From Antrodiella citrinella (Eukaryota > Basidiomycota > Agaricomycetes > Polyporales > Steccherinaceae), in contig SGPM01000118.1 of the NCBI GenBank assembly GCA_004802725.1, positions 1 through 64,000 of the forward strand: DNA of 64,000 nt. Direction: 5' to 3'. Of this stretch, positions 22,142 through 34,735 are shown piece by piece. Both the position numbers and the translations under genes were made by a program. Positions within the stretch are counted from its first letter, which is position 1; every line of letters starts with the position of its first letter. The notes below the pieces were generated by a model. It was not told where the DNA came from, searched no databases, and saw nothing but the letters and a program-made list of their open reading frames with translations.

Positions 22142-24148
22142 TCAAGCGTATAGACGCTTAGTATAACTAGAGAAAAAGTGGATGAGTGATCAAAGACCCT
22201 GAACAAAAAGCGGGGAAAAACACGTACGAGTTCAGTCCATGGACACCTCCTTCGACCTGAGCACTCGCGGTTCGCAACTCAAATCGAACACGACCCTCCT
22301 TTACCCCAGACTGGAGTTCCTGCACACTTCTGACGCCCATGTCCTGGAAAGAATGCTGCAGGCCCGCGTACAGGTACGGCAGGAAGGCCTTTACGGAGCC
22401 CTTGTCCTGCACATCACCAGACACACCCTGCGCGACCTTCACGGCAGAAGATTCGGAGAAATATCGCGCTGTCGCAGCGTTCGCGTGCTCTGGGTCCTTC
22501 TTTTGGCGGTTGGATTCTTTGTGGCCTGGCTTGGCGTTGACACCGTTCACCTTCGCGGCAGGAGGTACTGGTTTACCCTGTTCCATTGCGTCCTGAAAAA
22601 GTATTGTGAGCTTCTCACATGAACCCCGAACGATGACCGTCCTATAACTCACAATGCTACCCATGCCACGGTATGCCTTGACGCGCTTGCCCTCGTGATA
22701 GAAATACTCGCCCGGTGCCTCAGTCGTACCGGCGAGGAGACCTCCCATCATGACAGCACCAGCACCCAGAGCCAACGCCTTCACCACGTGCCCGACATTT
22801 CCGATGCCACCATCTGCGATGACGGGAACACCAAACTGACTAGCGAACTGAGCAACGGAGTAGACAGCGGTAGCCTGTGGCCGACCGACGGCCATGACCT
22901 CCTGCGTAATACAGATTGAACCAGAACCCATGCCAACCCGAAGACCATCGGCACCGGCGACGATCAAGGACGCAGCCTGCTCTCTTGTCACGACGTTACC
23001 GGCGATGACTTCGAGCTTGGGGTACGTTGACTTGATCCACTGAATCATTTCGATTTGGAAAACTGAGTTGCCTTGGGACGAATCCAGGACGACAATATCC
23101 AGACCGGCTTCGACCAGAAGAGCAAGACGTTCGCGGTCCGCAGGACGTGTACCAATGGCCGCTGCAGCATACAGCTGTTTGCTCTCGGGAAGTTTTGAGG
23201 CCAAAGGATATGTCTGGTTTTTGAGGAGATCGGAACGAGCCAACAGACTGGTCAGACGACCCTGCTTGTCGACGATGGGCAGCTTTCCCTTCTTCGAAAC
23301 TCGTAGAATTTCGTTGGCTTCCGTCAGTGTAATGCCCTCGGGTGCGGTGACGAGAGTTGTGGTCATAACTTCAGACAAGGGCGTTGACGCGGGAACAAAC
23401 TGCACATCTCTGTTTGTTACAATGCCGATGAGAGAACCACCCAATAAGCCCGAATCTGGAGATGTGACGATTAGCAAAGTGTTTCGAATCACACGAGGAT
23501 AATTAGGTCAGAAAAAAAGTAAGCGTGTCTCCGCACATCACACGTAAAAACGCGTTGGCTCGGAAGAACGAAGGTTGTGCAATGATATCTCATCTTGTAG
23601 AACGTAAAAGAGCAAATACACACCTGTAACAGGGATACCAGAGAATCCGAGTCTGTCCTTGACATCAAGGACATCTTCTACCAGGTGCTTCGGCGAGAAG
23701 ACGACGGGGTCGGTGATGAAACCGTTTTCGTGACGCTTAACGGCGCGCACCATCGCTGCTTGCGCATCGGGTGACTGATTGTGATGAATAACACCTATGC
23801 CGCCCAGGAGCTACAAAGAGCAGGGAACGTCGGACACATAGTCATTGACGCTGTGTGTGTGTTTGACGGGCTCACCGCCATCGAGATAGCCATCTCGCCC
23901 TCCGTGACGGTGTCCATTGGACTACTCATGAAGGGAGTCTTGAGCACGACGTTCCGTGTGATTCTGCTTTCGGTGACGACTGCCTGAGCACCGAAGTCAA
24001 TTTTCCCGGGCAGCACGAGAAAGTCGTTGTAGGTGAGACCACCATGTAAACTTTCGTTCATGAGGTCTTCAACGGCGAGGCCATCGGGAGTAGGATACGA
24101 CTTGAGGTGCTCGATAGCGGTCTTGGGGTCAAGGAATTCTGAAGCCAT
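22142..24148 (-). CDS. Inosine-5'-monophosphate dehydrogenase
   Basis: Five exons: 24148-23876, 23810-23624, 23455-22653, 22592-22228, 22166-22142; 550 aa. It oxidises IMP to XMP with NAD+, the committed step of guanine nucleotide synthesis in the cytosol. Visible are the N-terminal barrel start ([28 protein letters not shown]), the inserted pair of CBS domains (~115-250), the loop [11 protein letters not shown] with the catalytic Cys (~C335), the phosphate-binding ADGGI and [14 protein letters not shown], and the flap [12 protein letters not shown]. The last exon is only 25 nt and supplies the end YTKRLYA, which matches the family end; reading through the intron would give an unrelated tail. 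The usual catalytic residues are present. Confidence 0.97.
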
Positions 24149-24531
24149 GGTGGTGAAGTAAGGTGGTGGTGGTAGGGAGAAAAAAGGCTACAGACATGGC
24201 AGTTTTAACAAGAAAAATTATAAGCAAACGCTGACAATTTCATGTGCGTCTATTTCTGTAATGATGCTTACGCAATGAGTATGTTGAAGCCTGAGCTGAA
24301 GCGCTGAAGCTTGAACTTGATTGAATCACATCTAGAAACGTGGATAAGTAAACCATGAATCGAAAGGCACAATGAATTCAAAACGCGATGATGGTGTACA
24401 GCTTGACGTGCAGAGACAGGTATGTAACAATGTATGTAACAGTTATGCAAGTAGCAGAGCTCCAGCGAACCAGCGGTGAGGGCAACCAGCGTATAGATAC
24501 ACGTACGAGTAACATCCAGTCGAGTTGACGG
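24149..24531. other. Intergenic: IMPDH promoter and SH3-gene 3' region
   Basis: 383 bp, AT-richer than its surroundings. No gene or repeat seen. Confidence 0.6.
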
Positions 24532-25839
24532 TCACTCCTCCTCGTCAGCTTGTATCAGCTCAAGGTAACCCTCCGGCACCAGGGCATGCTCTCCGTCCTC
24601 CTTTTCTGCAACAGCCCATCCAACGCCACCACCTCTGGCGACAATCTTGATGACCTGCCCTTCCTCCAATGCCATCTCGGCAGCACCTTCGGGCTCAAAC
24701 GCGTACAAAGCACGATATTGTCCAGGAACTAACGGCCCACCATCTTCTCCGTCTTCATACTCGTCGTCCTCGGGATCATCCTCGCCATCTTCGTCGTAAG
24801 GCCGTTCCATCACCCCTTCGGCAGGCGAAGACGCATCAAAGTTGCGCGCAAGGTCCGTGTGCGACACCCCCAATGATTCGCCCTGGTCTTCGGCTTTGCT
24901 GCCCCAGCTGAAATGGTTGCTCAAGGTATTCCAACGGAATGACCCCCATCCACCACGACCCAGTTCCTCGTCGTCGACGCCCTCCTCTAACGTTGCAGAG
25001 GCAGAAGAGGCGGACAAGGTCGACGCACGATTCCGCGGACGATTCGGACGAGGTGCATCCGGACCTCTACCCTCATGTCGTTCATCCATGTGAGGAAACG
25101 CGAAGTCACGGACTTTCACGAGCCAAGAGCGGGCTTTAGAGGCGCGTCTGGTAGCCGAGGATATCACAGAGGACGATAGCTCGAGGTCCTTGGACTGTCG
25201 CGTAGACCGCGCGCTAGACGAATGTCTGGAAAGAGCTGCGGAGGCCCGGCGTGAAACGGCTGGGGAAGGGGGAGCTGGGCGGGAGGAGGTCAAAGATTCG
25301 CGCTGAGAAGTGGATAGAGAGGAAGCGGAAACCGTGCGCGTAGCGATAGGTGTAGGTCCTAGGGAGGACCGAGGGTGCTGATTCTGATTTGACAAAGGTG
25401 TGCTGGGTGTTGGGGTTATGGGCGAAGCAGCAGCTTCCGCTCCTCTCACTGAAGTTGATATAGTGGGCGTGGATTCTCCATCGAGAATAGGTAGATACAC
25501 GACATTTTCGGGATTGGAAGTGGGGATGTTTTGCATTGATTGGGACAGCCGGTTGGACTTGGAGCTGTATTCGTGTGAGCCTTCTTCAGGAGGAGTGAGG
25601 AATGCGGAACTCGGGGATGGAAATGGAGAGCCGTTCAGTGGGCGGGCCACAGAAATGGTGGTGAGGTGTGGTAGATCTGTGAAGGAAAGATGAGATTTAA
25701 GGCATGCAAGACAAAAGCATCTCTTCACGCCGAGCGATAGAAGAGGCAGCCACATGAGGGCCGCGACCGTAACTCTCGGCCAAGATACTGTTCAGATGAG
25801 CGCACCTTTGTCTTGTAGCTGTGCTACTGCTATTGCCAT
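24532..25839 (-). CDS. SH3-domain protein, mostly disordered
   Basis: Two exons: 25839-25806 (34 nt) and 25676-24532; 392 aa. The short first exon gives MAIAVAQLQDK and joins in phase to DLPHLTTISVARPLNG. Starting instead inside exon 2 would need a run of unrelated residues. Residues ~25-320 are Ser/Thr/Pro-rich and probably disordered, with many basic-Ser phospho-type sites, then a long acidic stretch. The C-terminus is an SH3 domain: ALYAFEPEGAAEMALEEGQV, then GWAVAEKEDGEHALVPEGYL, which keeps the ALYDF-like start, the Trp and the P..YL end. The layout recalls the yeast Nbp2 adaptor type, but similarity outside the SH3 is not evident. Likely a cytosolic signalling or cytoskeletal adaptor. 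Confidence 0.85.
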
Positions 25840-26203
25840 TCCACGCGTCAACGTCGTGGCCTCTCCAGCAGGCAGCAGGAGGACAATGTCGAGGCGAGTT
25901 CGAGATAGAGTCGTGGGTGAGAGGAGGTGGTAAACAGTAAACAAGTGGTTTGTTTTCGATTATCCCGTAGTTACCGCCGTCAATTATGTCATTTCTCCTT
26001 CGCAACCGTGCCGCCCACAAGACAACAACGCAGGCTATTGTAGGATCCTTTCCTCACACACACCCTCGTGAACGTCTATGCCAACATGATAATATGGGGT
26101 GATACACAATGTACAGGTAGCACGGTATCGGTGCTTTTTATGATACAATAAAACAAGATATCAACTGTAAATGCACATACATACATTCGTACCTCATAAC
26201 AGA
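25840..26203. other. Intergenic: SH3-gene promoter and 3' region of the next gene
   Basis: 364 bp with AT-rich patches. No gene seen. Confidence 0.6.
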
Positions 26204-29200
26204 TCATAACATGGCATCGCGGTCTTTGAGAGCCTGGGATGAACCCGTCGGAGCATGGTGCATGTCCCGGCCATTGAGTGCAGCAGGACCCAATGCCTGT
26301 CTAAGGAGAAGCTCGACATGTTCCCGATCTTCGCTGATTCTCCGCATCTCATCCTTCCATCTGGCCTCCCGCTGCTCATACAGCGTGCCCATGGCTCCCA
26401 GACTGCCCAGGGCTGCTTCAAGGGCCTTGCGCAAGTCCTCCTCCCTGCTATCACTACCGCTCTGCGACCCATCGGTAGCAGTGGATGGTGCGGAGGAGAG
26501 GTGGTCTGCGAGAGAGAATCGGCGGACGCGCGAAGCTTTGCGCTGCGCTGCGAGGTGATTGAAGTTGGCGTGGATGTTGTGGAAAGCGTCCGAGCGCAGA
26601 AGGGCAGAGTCTCGGCGAATAGATCGAGATGTCAGTCCATGTAACTTGGACGTGTGTGCGGGCGCGGCGAGCAGAATCAGAGTCGTATCCGTCTCACGAT
26701 CCAGAGCTTGGAACTGGGAGGGTAATCAGTGATAGTCGTCAAAAATAGCCACGCAAGATACTCACTGCCTGAATGAGTGCATCCCAGCGAGTCTCCCATC
26801 GCCTTTTACGCTTGTCTCCTCGTGTGACATACGTCGGATGATACTCCAGCTGCAGCAAATCCTCCTCTCCATCGTCATTCTCGTCAACCCATTCACCAAT
26901 ATCCTCCAAATCCGCGCCATCCGCACCATCAACCCACACGCTTTCCGTCTCGTTCGGTAGATACTGATCAACGAACCTCTCTTCCAGCTCTCCCGCAGTC
27001 TCCTCACCCGAAGATGGCTCTGGACTGGTGTCACGAGGCTGGGTGCTGTCCACCCGAACCGGAGGTTTGATGACACCCCTCCGCCTGCCTGCCGGATCTG
27101 AAGTGCGCAAGTCATGGCTGTTCCCTCGCCGCCTCAATCCACGGCCGCGCGAGGGCAGCGAGGGCATCGGAACGGGCTCATGACTCGGACTCGAGCGCAC
27201 ACTCGGCGTGTGCTGCATGAGAGCCCACGGGTTGTATCCCGGCCCAGGGTACGGCGTGGAAGAGGGGGAGAACGTCGAATCTGACCCGGGGTTAAGTCCA
27301 TGATTCAGTGCGTAGATCTGCATTTGCAGTGCGAGCTGCTCGCGCACGAAGTTCGGGTTGTTCGGGTCGTAGCTGGTGGACGGTGTCGTCAACCCGGTAA
27401 ACGGAGCAGTCCTCCGGATATGCGTGAACGGATAAGGATAGGGCGATCCCATCGTTCTGGCAATGTGCTCGTCCTGCATGGCAGAAATCGCAGGAGATGG
27501 TGAAGGTGCGGCAGTATTGCTCTGCGGAGTGGGCGGGATCGGAGCTCTGGGTCTGCTTCCTGACTGCGAGTAGAATGACCGAAGGTAAGACGAGGTGGGA
27601 TCGTCAAAAAGCGTCTCCAACGGAGACCCTACAGGTGGCGGGACAGGCGAGCTGTAGGCATTTAGCCCGTTCATATTCACAGGATAATGCCCATTGGTGT
27701 AATGAGACTGCTGGGATGGCGGTTCAGAGCGAACCGAGCCATTAGTTTGCTGAGAATGGGACGCCTGGGGATGAACTTGTTGGGCAGGATGGGGAGAATG
27801 CTGCTCTTGGGCTTGCTGGGGAGGGTTGTTCCGCAGCGAACTCACAGTCTGCTCGAACACCGTGGGGTCGAAGCCACGCATGTTGAGGTGATCGCTGTGC
27901 GCACTGCGATGCTTGGCCGCCCTAATAGTCTTCTGCTGCTCGGATTCGACTGCGGGATGCGTGTATTGCGTCGGAGGCGAACCATATATCCCATTGGTAC
28001 CGTTATAGGACTGAGCACGCTCAGGCAACGTCGTAGACGGGGAGCGCGGTGTAAACCCAGAATCATCGTCCTCTCCGCTCTTATTCTGCTGCGGTTCCAA
28101 CGAATCATTAAGAGTCTCCTCATCGTCATCATCATTTTCCGCAATGTGTCCGTTCCGATGGGGCCTGTGATTCTCATAGCGCGGTGAGTGAGACCCGTTG
28201 TAGGGATCGGGAGAGTGCCCTGGTGAGCGATGCTGTTCAGGATAATCGTCTTCATTGGTGACAATAGGCACGACCTCTTCCTCGGGCTCCTCCTGCACAG
28301 GAAGCGACCTCGCAGCGACACGGACGTTCATCGCCTGAGAAGGCGGGCTCTGACTGGCCTTAGGCTGCGACGGAGGCGTCAACCGAGAGGTAGGGGAGTC
28401 GGATGTCAAAGTGGATTTACGGGGAGGAGGGTTAGAAGCGGATTGGTAAGAGTCAGGGACGTATTGGGAGTAAGCCGCCGTACGCTCTCCTGGGGACGCC
28501 ATAGGTGTGGAATACGGAGACGCGCGGAATTCCGTGCGTTCCTGCGATACGACTTCTTGCTCTGAGCGAGGACCAGCAACGGACGAGACGGTCTGGGATC
28601 GCTCGCGAGTTTTGGGACTCTCCCGATTGCTTTGTGGATCTCTTTCTTTCGTCACCTGTCGCTTGGAGTTGTTATCAGCGTCTTTGGGACTCGACCTATC
28701 AGGGCCGCGGACGCGTTCAACAGCAGAATGAACCAGAGTGGAAGCGGCACCTCCTGCATAAGCAACCCCGGAAGTTCCCTGAAGCTGACCTTGTTGGTCT
28801 GCTCTCTCAAAGTCAGCCATGAGTTCCTCCGTAATTTGCCATTTCTCCTCTACCGACTGGTACTGCAGGAACGGCGGCTTGATGGGTCGAGGTTGATGGG
28901 CGAGAAAGCTCTGCTGGGATGGTTGCAACGTGGTAACAACGGGTTGACTGTGTGCGTGGACCAGCTGAGGCAGCGGAGAATTCGGCCTTTCCGGGCTGTG
29001 TTCACGAGCATTGGAGGCAAGATGAGAGTTGGTTGCTAGCTTTCCGGTGACGGGAGAGATCCTAGAAGTAGGTGGCGGAGTGCGGCGAGATGGATTGGAG
29101 ATTGTCGGGCTTGGTTGTTGCTGGGATCCGTTGGATAGTATTTGACCCACCGACGGAACGATGGGCATAGAGTGCGCCTTCATCGCACGCTGTCGCTCAC

Positions 29201-29602
29201 GAAACGAAGGAGACGGCGACGCCTCTCTGGTCGCGGTGAGGTTCTGCATGGTGCCTGGGGTGAGGCGCAGTCAGTAACGGCATACTGTATTGATAGCAAC
29301 CTCGGTCTTTTTCAAATCGAATCTCAAAGACCGAGCAAAAGTTAACGTGGCTTCAAGATTGCGTAGCTGAGAAGGGATCAAGAGGATCGCGACTGCATCA
29401 CCTACAACTGGCGTACCGGTCAGGTGCATAGAAGCCACCACTTGTCCACCACATCTCAGTGAAGATTCCTCCATCCGCGTCCTCTCCCGCAACGATACGA
29501 GTGAAAGCAGAACAGGACTTGATACACACCTGGTGCGATGGAAAGCGATTGCTGTGATTGCGGCTTCGAGATCCTGGTGCGCTGCGGCGAAAGACTGGGC
29601 AT
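26204..29602 (-). CDS. Large intrinsically disordered protein, Agaricomycete-type, unknown function
   Basis: Three exons: 29602-29530, 29254-26766, 26713-26204; 1023 aa. The first exon reads MPSLSPQRTRISKPQ and joins through a 275-nt intron to GTMQNLTATREASPSPSF. An in-frame ATG at 29662 would add 20 residues. Most of the protein is Ser/Pro/Gln/His-rich without a domain. More conserved-looking blocks are KWQITEELMADFERADQQ (~residue 165) and the C-terminal ~230 residues: an acidic run, YVTRGDKRKRRWETRWDALIQAFQALDRETD, then AAPAHTSKLHGLTSR and a coiled-coil-like end with DLRKALEAALGSLGAM. The C-terminal exon is confirmed by clean phase. No function can be named; probably a nuclear or scaffold protein. 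Confidence 0.8.
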
Positions 29603-31832
29603 ATCCTCAGCAGTTAGTGCGCTGTGGTCGCGGAAAGAGGGAGAAGGGACGTGCACAAACAAAGAGACAATGAGCGTGGATTGCGCAACGTGCTTTCATA
29701 TGGTCATTGGAGACCTTTGTACTCGCGTTTCCAACGTGGCATAAGATACTCGAGCAGGCCGTCGCAGTGCGTAGGTGTGTCGAAGGCGTTGTTCAGTGCC
29801 CAGAGGGGTTGCCTCGAGGCGTTGAGCGCTGATGGACAACGGATATGAATTCGGTCCGGTTCCTAACGTACCGTGAACAAGGATGCATTGTGTAGGACTG
29901 TCGTAACGAACAGAACAATAAAAGAGGCTGATGTTTTGAGCGAGACATATCGAGAGCAGTCGCTAGGTCGCTGCTGGCGAGGAAGGGTCGTCGTGGTGTG
30001 GATCCAACACCAACGCTACGCGACCGCACGGTATCCTCATGATATTGGCGCTGCGCCTGCACTTCAGTCTTTTCGAGCCTAGCTTTTGTTCGGACGCGTT
30101 TTGAACGGTCATTCGCTCCGAATCTCTTGCACGGGAGGTTAGAGACTTGAGTGAAAGTGTGAGGCATATTATTTCATTATCGACGAGACTCGTCTACAAA
30201 GGCCATCCATCGGATGCGTAAGCGCCCTTTACATATATGTAGCCTGATACGCGACGCGTGCGTACAAGGACTCATAGTTCCAATCCCCGTTGCTTTGTGC
30301 GTATAAGACCGCAGCGGCGGTATTCCTGTGAACCTCGGAGCGCAGAGAAGCGTCGCCAAACTCGTGTAGACGCGTCGACGAGGGGAAGAAATCAGAAGAG
30401 GTTTAGAAGAGGCGGGAGCTGTTAGATTCGTACCCAAGTACAGTCTGATCGCAACTTGAGGCAGGTTCGTGAGCACCACTGTCGCCCCCTGGGAGTTGTT
30501 TTCGTACAAGATAGTATTCTTGCTTCAATTCGATACGGGCCAGTTTATTCGCAAGTTCCAGAGGATAGCAGAAACTCATGGCTGATTTTCTCTGGGATGG
30601 GTGACCAAATTTCACACAGCCGTGGTTGAGAGGAAGAAGGAGATACTGAACGCGATCGACTCCTATTTACGTAATCTTGAATGGTATAAATGTTATCGCG
30701 TGTTCTCTTTTCTACTTATGTTCATAACACGGTCAAGGCGTGGTTCTCCTCTCCTCCTCAATACAGTCTCTTCTTCCTCATCGTGCAGAGAAGGCTGATT
30801 GAGTTCTAAGATGCTGTATCTACCTTCTCCCACAACGTATGATGATCAATCCAGGCGTGTCCATCCCTATTCATGCTCCGTTTCCTAGCTCGAAAGGTGG
30901 CCCGGCCGTGTACGGACATATGACCTACCCTTGGTGTCCGTTATCACAACTTGTCGTCATACCTCCAATCATGGTAAAGGGATGAAACGATCTTGACCAG
31001 GTCACCAGTTCATGCAACGCGAGACCCGAACAACTGCGCGTCTGCGGTCTTGCAAGTTGCAAAATCTTTGTCCAGCAGCCAGCTGAGCAAACTAGGGATC
31101 TCCGACAAGAGAGTCTTGTGTCTCGCGAAGTGGATCGACTGGTCTTTATGTCATGAGAAACTCTGCTTCAATGGGGATGAAACGAACCAGACATTTACCA
31201 CTCAGAAGTGTTCGTGAGTGCCTCTCCATATTGTATTGAATTAGATCCTCATCTGCAACATACATATGACCCTCCAGTCTCACTATCAATGTCAGAAGCT
31301 CAAATCCTGTACTGGCACGAGGCTACGGCAACGGCATACGCCTCCTCCTGATCTTATTGTGGCTCTGTTCTCATTAAGTATCCGCAAAGCTAGACAGGTT
31401 GATGGATCATAACGCGCAGCCCGGTGGTGGAACTGCTGGAGTCCCGTGTATGTTTTTTGGGCTCGACCAACCTGCTGAGAACTATTTCTGCCGATCTGGC
31501 ATTCCCATGATTCGCTAGTTGCACCCTATCAAAGTCAGAAGAGCACTCCAAACTCGGTGCATGCATAAACCATACATGCCTCATCTTCAATCCAGCTGAC
31601 CTGGCTATACTCCCAAGAGCAAGTAAAGTGGCGTCAAGAAGGCCGAATGCACATACCGTGGGCGTAATTCTCATTACCAGGTCTCTGTTGAAGGTATGTG
31701 AAGGTACGCTGACATGAGAACAGTGCCCTCTAAAGTTATAAAGCCTCGAAGACAGGGAGGAAGAACCTCCAGAGGTTTCCCCCCGACCGACTTAGCACTA
31801 CCCACCATTTCACTTTACCTACCAGCTTGAAC
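29603..31832. other. Gene-free interval upstream of alcohol oxidase
   Basis: 2.2 kb between the disordered-protein gene (-) and alcohol oxidase (+). Small open frames occur on both strands (longest 124 codons at 29793-30167, minus) but none has a domain or joins by splicing. It should contain two promoters. Apart from the TATA box at 31737, I see nothing distinct. Confidence 0.55.
31737..31743 (+). promoter_or_regulatory. TATA box of the alcohol oxidase gene
   Basis: TATAAAG, 96 bp upstream of the ATG at 31833, followed by a short pyrimidine-rich leader. Typical of a highly expressed fungal gene. Confidence 0.5.
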
Positions 31833-34735
31833 ATGGGTCACCCAGAGGAGGTCGACGTCATCGTTGTCGGGTGGGCCCACATGCTGTCGTCATGCCGCTT
31901 GTATCCAACTCAAACGTTCTATCACTTTGTAGTGGTGGTCCCGCAGGATGTGTCGTCGCTGGACGACTCGCCTATGCCGACCCCGACATGAAAGTCATGC
32001 TCATTGAAGGTACGATCTATCATGGTCTGGCCTTGTAGAGTGCTAACTTTGAGCAGGTGGTGCCAACAACAGAGACGACCCTTGGGTGTACAGGTTCGTC
32101 CGATATGTTTCGTACTTGATCTATCTGACTTACACGTGCGCCGCAGACCCGGTATCTATGTCCGCAACATGCAACGCGATGGAGTGTAAGTCAACACGTC
32201 AGATCATAGTATTTACAAATGCTGAGCATAACATACAGGAACGACAAGGCTACTTTCTACACCGACACCATGGCCTCATCGCATATGCGAGGTCGTCGCA
32301 GCATTGTCCCGTACGTCCTCTTCTTGACCAGGCATTGTTATGATTTTAATATTTGCATTCACTAGGTGCGCCAACATCCTTGGTATGCACATTTTTGGTA
32401 GCTTTACGATATTATCTCATTGCTTTGCTTTGATCAGGCGGTGGCAGCAGTATCAATTTCCAGGTATGTCATTTTAGTATTCAGATCATTATTGTGCACC
32501 GACTTATCGGAGCTTCGATAGATGTACACTCGCGCTTCCGCGTCTGACTGGGGTTCGTAAACTAATTGAAAACTGCAGCATGTTTCCTGACGCTCCCAAC
32601 AGATGACTTCAAGACCGAAGGATGGACCGCTAACGGTGCGTCTCCTCCCAGTCTTTTGCCCAGATATTGTTCTAACATGCCCTACAGACCTCGTACCCCT
32701 CATGAAGCGCCTCGAGAATTACCAGAAGCCTTGCAACAACGACACTCACGGATACGACGGACCTATTGCCATCTCCAACGGTGGACAAATCACTCCAGTA
32801 GCTCAGGATTTCTTGCGCGCATCCCATGCGATCGGTGTTCCCTACAGCGGTAAGGCATCTTTGGTTTCACATCAGATACTTCTTGTACTGAGATTATTCG
32901 TCAGATGATATTCAAGGTTTGGCTTTTGAACTTATGCTAGTGTTCCAAACATAATCCTCTTTCTCTGTCACACTAGACCTGAACACGGCTCATGGCGCTG
33001 AAATTTGGGCCAAGTACATCAACAGGCACACTGGCAGACGTAGTGATGCTGCGACTGGTATGTTGTTCAAAATGCTTATCTGCAGAAGCTGATGTGATAC
33101 TTTGACAAGCGTATGTCCACTCTGTCATGGACGTCCAGAGCAACCTATTCCTCCGCTGCAACGCCCGCGGTTCCCGTGTACTCTTCGACGAGAACAACAA
33201 GGCCGTTGGTGTCGCGTACGTTCCATCGCGCAACCGTGGTCACGGCGGTCAGCTTCTCGAGACCATTGTCAAGGCTCGCAAGATGGTCGTCTTGTCGTCC
33301 GGAACTCTTGGTACTCCTCAGATATTGGAGCGCTCTGGTGTCGGTAATGGCGACCTTATGCGCCAACTCGGTATCAAGGTCGTCAGTGATCTACCAGGTG
33401 TTGGGTATGTTACATACCTTAGATCCTCTTGGTAGCGTAGTGGATTCTGATCACTCCTGATACAGTGAGCAATACCAGGACCACTACACCACTTTGTCTA
33501 TCTTCCGTGTTTCCAACGAGACCGCGACCACCGACGAGTTCCTGCGTGGTGTCAAGGAGGTTCAGGATGAAGTATTTCATGTCCTCTAGTATTAAACCCG
33601 ATCCTGTGTCTGATACAAGTCCTTATGATAGCTCTTCAAGGAATGGGAAGTCAGCCCCGAGAAGGCCCGTCTATCGTCTAACTTCATCGATGCTGGTTTC
33701 AAGATCCGACCCACCGAGGAGGAGCTGAAGGAGATGGGACCCGAGTTCAACGAGCTCTGGAAGACATACTTCAAGGACAAGCCCGACAAGCCTGTCATTT
33801 TCGGCTCCATCGTTGCCGGTGCTTACGCCGACCACACTTTGCTGCCTCCGGGCAAGTACATCACGATGTACGTTCTGCTTCACCTCCAGCCTGAGCTCCT
33901 GGACAAACCCTAACATTTGATACCCGAATTAGGTTCCAGTACCTCGAGTACCCCGCCTCTCGCGGCAAGATCCACATCAAATCAACAAGTCCCTACGTCG
34001 AGCCCTTCTTCGACAGCGGCTTCATGAACAACAAAGCCGATTTCGCTCCCATCCGCTGGAGTTACAAGAAGACGCGTGAGGTCGCTCGTCGCATGGACGC
34101 GTTCCGCGGTGAACTCACCTCTCACCACCCGCGCTTCCACCCCGCGTCGCCCGCGGTGTGCAAGGACATCGACATCAGGACTGCCAAAGAAATATATCCG
34201 AACGGTCTCACCGTTGGCATCCACATGGGTAAGCAATTCTGCACACACTGTCATACACACCTGCTCATCGGACTGAATAGGTACATGGCACGGTCCCGGC
34301 GAGCCATACGACGCTGCTAAGGTGCACGAGGATATCAAGTACACCGCTGAGGACGACCAGGTCATCGATGACTGGGTCGCCGACCACGTCGAGACCACGT
34401 GGCATTCTCTCGGTACTTGCGCGATGAAGCCCAGAGAACAGGGCGGTGTCCTCGATGCACGCCTCAATGTCTACGGAACGACCAACCTCAAGGTCGTCGA
34501 TCTCAGTATCTGCCCCGTAAGTCTGACTATTTCGCGTGGGGATCTGTGCTCAATGATTGTGGTGATGTAGGATAACTTGGGTACCAACACGTACTCTTCT
34601 GCTCTGTTGGTCGGTGAGAAGGGTGCGAGCCTCATCGCTGAGGATCTCGGTCTCAAGATCAAGACTCCCCATGCCCCCGTCCCGCACGCTCCCATCCCCA
34701 CCGGCAAGCCCACTACCCAGCAGGCCCGTCGCTGA
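31833..34735 (+). CDS. AOX1: Alcohol (methanol) oxidase, GMC oxidoreductase
   Basis: Eighteen exons: 31833-31870, 31933-32009, 32057-32093, 32147-32185, 32239-32310, 32366-32382, 32438-32463, 32522-32552, 32603-32635, 32688-32849, 32905-32916, 32977-33057, 33110-33404, 33466-33571, 33632-33867, 33933-34228, 34281-34516, 34571-34735; 652 aa. It has the FAD-binding GGGPAGC, the GMC signature [27 protein letters not shown], and the catalytic [10 protein letters not shown] / [12 protein letters not shown] block. The whole sequence follows the basidiomycete methanol oxidase family known from wood decay fungi such as Gloeophyllum, where it makes H2O2 from methanol released from lignin methoxyl groups. 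Exons 6, 7 and 11 are 17, 26 and 12 nt. There is no signal peptide, as in relatives that are nevertheless found at the hyphal surface. It ends QQARR, not a classical peroxisomal SKL. Confidence 0.96.

Noticed and set aside
27687..28187. 166-codon plus-strand open frame
   Set aside because: Antisense to the low-complexity disordered protein; reads as Leu/Arg-rich with no domain.
29793..30167. 124-codon minus-strand open frame
   Set aside because: No recognisable domain, no neighbouring exons and unremarkable composition.
30240..30320. Possible tRNA-like B-box (GTTCCAATCCC)
   Set aside because: No matching acceptor stem, D-arm or anticodon arm can be folded around it.
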